Source: Bacteroidales bacterium (GTDB lineage: Bacteria > Bacteroidota > Bacteroidia > Bacteroidales > UBA932). From it: a stretch of DNA of 64,000 nucleotides. The position numbers and the translations under genes are program-made. The stretch lies in contig JAQXOE010000010.1 of assembly GCA_029098505.1 (NCBI GenBank), positions 1-64,000 on the forward strand, given 5' to 3'. This document shows, piece by piece, positions 60,384-64,000 of the stretch (positions within the stretch are counted from its first letter, which is position 1; each line of letters starts with the position of its first letter). The notes below the pieces were generated by a model. The model made no database searches and was not told where the DNA came from. It was given only the letters and a program-made list of their open reading frames with translations.

Positions 60384-63300
60384 ATGAAACAATTATCTAG
60401 AAATCTTTTTCTGGTTGCTTTGCTTTCTGTTCTGGCCAGCTTTACTTCTTTCGCACAGAAGACAGTTGCCATTACAGTAAAGGATCAGATGGGTCCTGTA
60501 CCTGGTGTGAACATTCTCATCAAGGGTACAACCACTGGTGCGATGACTGACATGGACGGTATTGCTACTATTACAGCGAAGGATTCGGATGTCCTTCGTA
60601 TTACTTGCATCGGCTATGCTGAGCAGGAAATCAAGGTCGGCAACCAGTCCAAAATCAATGTTGTCCTCGTTGAGGATACTGAGGTTCTCGAAGAGACAGT
60701 CGTAGTCGGCTACGGTACCCAGAAAAAAGCATCTTTGACCAGTTCAATCGTGAATCTCCGTACAGAGGAGTTGACAGCGACGAAGCAGAACGACGTTGTC
60801 GCTTCCCTTCAGGGTAAGGTTCCTGGACTTCAGATTCGTCAGCAGTCAGGCTCTCCTGGTGACTTCGATACAGAACTCAACCTTCGTGGTATGGGATCTC
60901 CTATCGTTGTTATCGACGGCGTTGTCAGAACTGCACAGAGAAGAAACGGATTCTGGAACGCAAATTATTCAACATCCTCATCTGCATTGCTCGCATCCCT
61001 CAACCCTGAGGATATCGAGAGCATTTCAGTCCTCAAGGATGCTTCCGCTTCCCTTTATGGTATCGGTTCAGAGAACGGTGTTATCGTTGTGACCACCAAG
61101 CAGGGTTCAGTAGGCAAGCCTTCAGTCCGCTATTCAAACAATATCGGTTTCGGTGTTCCTACAGCGCTTCCTGCCGAGGTAGGCATCATTGATTGGATGA
61201 ACATCGCGAATGAGATGAATGCCAATGTCGGACGTCCTCCAAAGTATAGCGAGGAGATGATCCAGCACTTCGTGAACGGAGACAAGGGATACAATGACAA
61301 TAACCACTACTCTATGCTTATGAAGGACCACTCCTTCCAGCAGACCCACAATGTATCCATCTCTGGCGGTAACGCTCAGACCCAATACTACATCTCAGGT
61401 AACTTCAATCAGGACAAGGGTATTCTCAACAACCCTGAGCTCGGCTACCACCGTTTCAACTTCCAGGGCAATGTCACTACCCAGATTACCGAGAATCTTA
61501 AGGTTAACTACCAGTCTTCATTCAACTATTCAAAGAGACACGGTCTTCCTGCAAATGTGAATATGAACATATTCTACTATGCACTCCTTTCTGACCGCGC
61601 CCTCTCACCAACTGTAGTTGATGACCCTAATCACTGGACATATATGGCTCAGGCTGAAGGCCGTAACGTTATTGCCATTGTCAATGGTCTTGGCGGTCAC
61701 GATGATACCTATATGCAGTCATATACCAACAACATCGACGTTAAGTATACTGTTCCTCAGATCAAGGGCCTTGTCCTCAATGCATATGCATCATATGAGA
61801 CCAATACACGTCAGACCAATGCGCTTACTCTCGCATTCCCTCTCTATGACTATTGGTCAAATACCCTCGTGGGCAAGAATGGTGACCAGAACGAGTACAG
61901 TGAGAACTGGAATAAGAATTCTACCCTCTACGGAAAGCTCCAGGCAAACTACAACAAAAAGTTCGGACAGCACAATCTCGGAGCGATGTTCGCTATGGAG
62001 GCAAGAAAGGGTACAATGCACTCAATCGGTGCCAGCCGCCGTTATGGTGACTTCTTTACCCACGATATCATCAGTCAGGGAGATGCATCTACCGCTACCA
62101 ACTCAGGTAGCAGAACCATGTCAGCTACTGCCGGTTATCTTGGCCGTGTGAACTGGGATTACAAGGGCAAGTATCTCGCTGAGGTTATGGCTCGTTATGA
62201 TGGTACATATCTCTACGCTCACGGACATCGTTGGGGCTTCTTCCCTTCATACTCTCTCGGTTGGAGAGTTTCTGAGGAAGAATTCTTTAAGTCTGTATTC
62301 CCTGCTGTAAACAATCTTAAGATTCGTTGGTCAGACGGTATTACTGGAGGTTCACAGGGTTCTCCTTACGGATACCTCCTTGGATATAGACAGAGTGGAA
62401 ACTATGTTTACAATCCTGGCGGACAGATTGGCGGTTATGTAAATGACCAGGTGGCTCAGACCCTTATTTCCTGGACTGACAACCACCTTATGGATATCGG
62501 TGTTGACTGGGAAGTCAAGAACGGTCTCTTCGGTGGATCAATCGACTGGTTCTGGAGGAACACCACAGGTATTTCTGCAAAGAGTACCAATACCGTTCCT
62601 GATATGTACGGTCTCTCACTTCCAAATATGAATCTCAACGCTCGCCAGAACGTGGGTATTGACCTTGCTCTCCAGCACCGCTATCATATTGGAAAGCTCA
62701 ACTATCGTATGTCAGGAACCTTGACCTTCTCACGCCAGAGAATGACTCACATCGAGGCTGAAAAGACTGCACAGTATTACAGCGCACAGCATTATTATGA
62801 CAGCCACACCGAAGGTCGTTGGAATACAGCCAATGGTGGTAAGTTCTACGACTGGAAGGGCGGTCAGTTCGCAAACTACGGTGAGATCAACTCATATCCT
62901 GTAATGTACAATTCAGGATCGGCTAATAGCCAGATGCTTCCTGGTATGTACAAGATTGACGACCGTGACGGTGACGGATACATTACTAGTAAAGACCAAT
63001 ATCCATCTTGGCCTGAGACCAATGCTCCTCTCCAGTTCGGTTTCATGCTCTTCCTCAACTACAAGAACTTCGACCTCTCTGCTTCTTTCAGCGGCTCGGC
63101 TCTCGTACACAAGAGTGTAAGTCTCTCAGGAGGTATGGGTTACGGTTTCTTCCAGACCTTCTATGAAAGTTATACCGACAGATATCAGCTTGCAAGCGGT
63201 TATACCGATCCTCTTGACCCTAATTCACAGTGGACAAGCGGTATATTCCCTGCACTTGCTCCTGCAGCTGCTGCTTACGATGACTGGTCAAATGCCACTT

Positions 63301-63566
63301 ACCGTTATAACCAGCCTTACTCTTGGGTAAATGCTGCATTCCTCCGCTTGAAGTCACTCGAGATTGGATACAACGTTCCTGCCAAGGTTCTCAAGCCTAT
63401 AGGACTCAAGAATGCCCGCATTTTTACAAGCGGTACCAATCTCCTTACTTTCTGTAACAAGTTCTTGAAGCCATATGATCCTGAGCGTGCAAACAGCCAG
63501 TATCTCGGTGTCCTCGGTACACCTCTCCTCAAGACCTTTACAATTGGTGTTAATCTCTCATTCTAA
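60384..63566 (+). CDS. SusC/RagA-family TonB-linked transporter, pair 2
   Basis: The 1060-residue transporter has a signal peptide (SFAQ), a regulatory domain (AITVKDQMGPVPGVNILIKGTTTGAMTDMDG), a TonB-box region (ETVVVGYGTQKKASLTSSIV), a plug (LQGKVPGLQIRQ, IESISVLKDASASLYG) and a barrel ending in FTIGVNLSF. Its sequence parallels pair 1 throughout (for example WGFFPSYSLGWR and the D-rich DRDGDGYI loop), so the two pairs arose by duplication and probably handle related glycans. It is followed after 14 bp by a SusD gene. Confidence 0.96.
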   Translation: MKQLSRNLFLVALLSVLASFTSFAQKTVAITVKDQMGPVPGVNILIKGTTTGAMTDMDGIATITAKDSDVLRITCIGYAEQEIKVGNQSKINVVLVEDTEVLEETVVVGYGTQKKASLTSSIVNLRTEELTATKQNDVVASLQGKVPGLQIRQQSGSPGDFDTELNLRGMGSPIVVIDGVVRTAQRRNGFWNANYSTSSSALLASLNPEDIESISVLKDASASLYGIGSENGVIVVTTKQGSVGKPSVRYSNNIGFGVPTALPAEVGIIDWMNIANEMNANVGRPPKYSEEMIQHFVNGDKGYNDNNHYSMLMKDHSFQQTHNVSISGGNAQTQYYISGNFNQDKGILNNPELGYHRFNFQGNVTTQITENLKVNYQSSFNYSKRHGLPANVNMNIFYYALLSDRALSPTVVDDPNHWTYMAQAEGRNVIAIVNGLGGHDDTYMQSYTNNIDVKYTVPQIKGLVLNAYASYETNTRQTNALTLAFPLYDYWSNTLVGKNGDQNEYSENWNKNSTLYGKLQANYNKKFGQHNLGAMFAMEARKGTMHSIGASRRYGDFFTHDIISQGDASTATNSGSRTMSATAGYLGRVNWDYKGKYLAEVMARYDGTYLYAHGHRWGFFPSYSLGWRVSEEEFFKSVFPAVNNLKIRWSDGITGGSQGSPYGYLLGYRQSGNYVYNPGGQIGGYVNDQVAQTLISWTDNHLMDIGVDWEVKNGLFGGSIDWFWRNTTGISAKSTNTVPDMYGLSLPNMNLNARQNVGIDLALQHRYHIGKLNYRMSGTLTFSRQRMTHIEAEKTAQYYSAQHYYDSHTEGRWNTANGGKFYDWKGGQFANYGEINSYPVMYNSGSANSQMLPGMYKIDDRDGDGYITSKDQYPSWPETNAPLQFGFMLFLNYKNFDLSASFSGSALVHKSVSLSGGMGYGFFQTFYESYTDRYQLASGYTDPLDPNSQWTSGIFPALAPAAAAYDDWSNATYRYNQPYSWVNAAFLRLKSLEIGYNVPAKVLKPIGLKNARIFTSGTNLLTFCNKFLKPYDPERANSQYLGVLGTPLLKTFTIGVNLSF

Positions 63567-63580
63567 TTTGTAAACAGAAT

Positions 63581-64000
63581 ATGAAAAATATTTTCAAATA
63601 TACATTGATAGGCCTTCTCGGCTTGAGCATGTGCTCTTGTGAGGCTCTCTTTGACAATCTGGAAGGAGACCTCACCAAGATGACCGAGAAAGACCTTATT
63701 TCTTCGGTTGCAGGTCTTGAGAGACTCCTCTCCTATTCATATCAGCAGATTCCTATGGGAGCTTTCTCTACCTCTGATTTGAGTACAATGATCGCTACCG
63801 ATACTCACGGAAATAGCTACTCTCATACTACCAACGGCGGTATAAGTTTCAGTAATATCCGTTCAGTCAATCAGTTGATTCAGCAGCTTGATATGGCTAA
63901 GGAACAGGGAGTCATAGATCAGAAGACTCGTGACTATATGATGGGCGAGGCAAGGTTCATCCGCGCTTATATGTATTTTGGTGCCGTAAGAGCATTAGGT
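63581..64000 (+). CDS. SusD/RagB-family lipoprotein, pair 2 (cut by window end)
   Basis: The ATG at 63581 opens a frame that stays open to the last base (140 codons) and is absent from the ORF track. It begins MKNIFKYTLIGLLGLSMCSCEALFDNLEGD (lipobox SMCSC) and continues with TPR-like SusD helices (YMMGEARFIRAYMYFGAVRALG), clearly parallel to the SusD of pair 1 (LGEAMFVRAYCYFASVRAYG). Only the N-terminal quarter is present. Confidence 0.93.
   Translation, partial: MKNIFKYTLIGLLGLSMCSCEALFDNLEGDLTKMTEKDLISSVAGLERLLSYSYQQIPMGAFSTSDLSTMIATDTHGNSYSHTTNGGISFSNIRSVNQLIQQLDMAKEQGVIDQKTRDYMMGEARFIRAYMYFGAVRALG

Overview
This window is chromosomal DNA from a member of the Bacteroidales. The evidence is the many SusC/SusD-type and TonB-dependent outer-membrane proteins, a hybrid two-component regulator, BACON-domain lipoproteins, GldH next to a PSP1/RicT protein, promoter boxes of the Bacteroidetes type (TTTG, 19-21 bases, TAnnTTTG) and almost no Shine-Dalgarno sequences. 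The base composition is moderate and several glycan-use genes are present. An uncultured gut or rumen lineage is plausible, but the sequence does not settle the genus. Nearly every gene is on the + strand; the exceptions are metK, pyrH and frr.

Layout. 1-1200: the end of an IS transposase, a small orphan beta-barrel protein and a repeat-rich gap. 1293-7226: a TolC/MFP/RND efflux operon ending in a small PII-like protein. 7304-14375: a housekeeping run of trxA, a porin-like protein, a polyprenyl synthase, holB, ricT, gldH, trmB, smpB and miaA, tightly packed with several overlapping genes. 14414-15913: metK on the minus strand, behind a leader that looks like a SAM-II riboswitch followed by an intrinsic terminator. 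16025-33602: an accessory block with three tandem Oar-like TonB-dependent receptors, a BACON/OB-fold lipoprotein, a TPR-type sensor kinase, a broken copy of that kinase and a secreted NUC1-family nuclease with a BACON domain. 33609-40189: an M3 peptidase lipoprotein, gpmI, manA and a GH51 arabinofuranosidase. 40213-45389: frr and pyrH (minus strand), an orphan sdhC, then rplM-rpsI-rpsB-tsf. 45974-64000: a CE1-like esterase followed by a polysaccharide utilisation locus (hybrid two-component regulator, GH3, SusC/SusD, DUF3823-type lipoprotein, then a second SusC and a SusD cut by the window end).

How the genes work together. The 47.5-64 kb region reads as a regulated glycan uptake system: the regulator senses a sugar fragment, GH3 trims oligosaccharides and two SusCD pairs import them. 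The 16-33.6 kb block is the best candidate for a little-described system. Large outer-membrane transporters, a surface lipoprotein built of OB folds (a fold often used to bind nucleic acid) and an exported DNA/RNA nuclease suggest capture and digestion of extracellular nucleic acid, possibly under control of the adjacent kinase. This is inference from domain content and position.

A family of about 110-bp palindromic elements with GCGTGGGGGGATAA-like ends occurs four times in intergenic gaps (823, 28650, 45556, 47234). It looks like a non-autonomous mobile or REP-type repeat and explains several spurious ORFs in the track.
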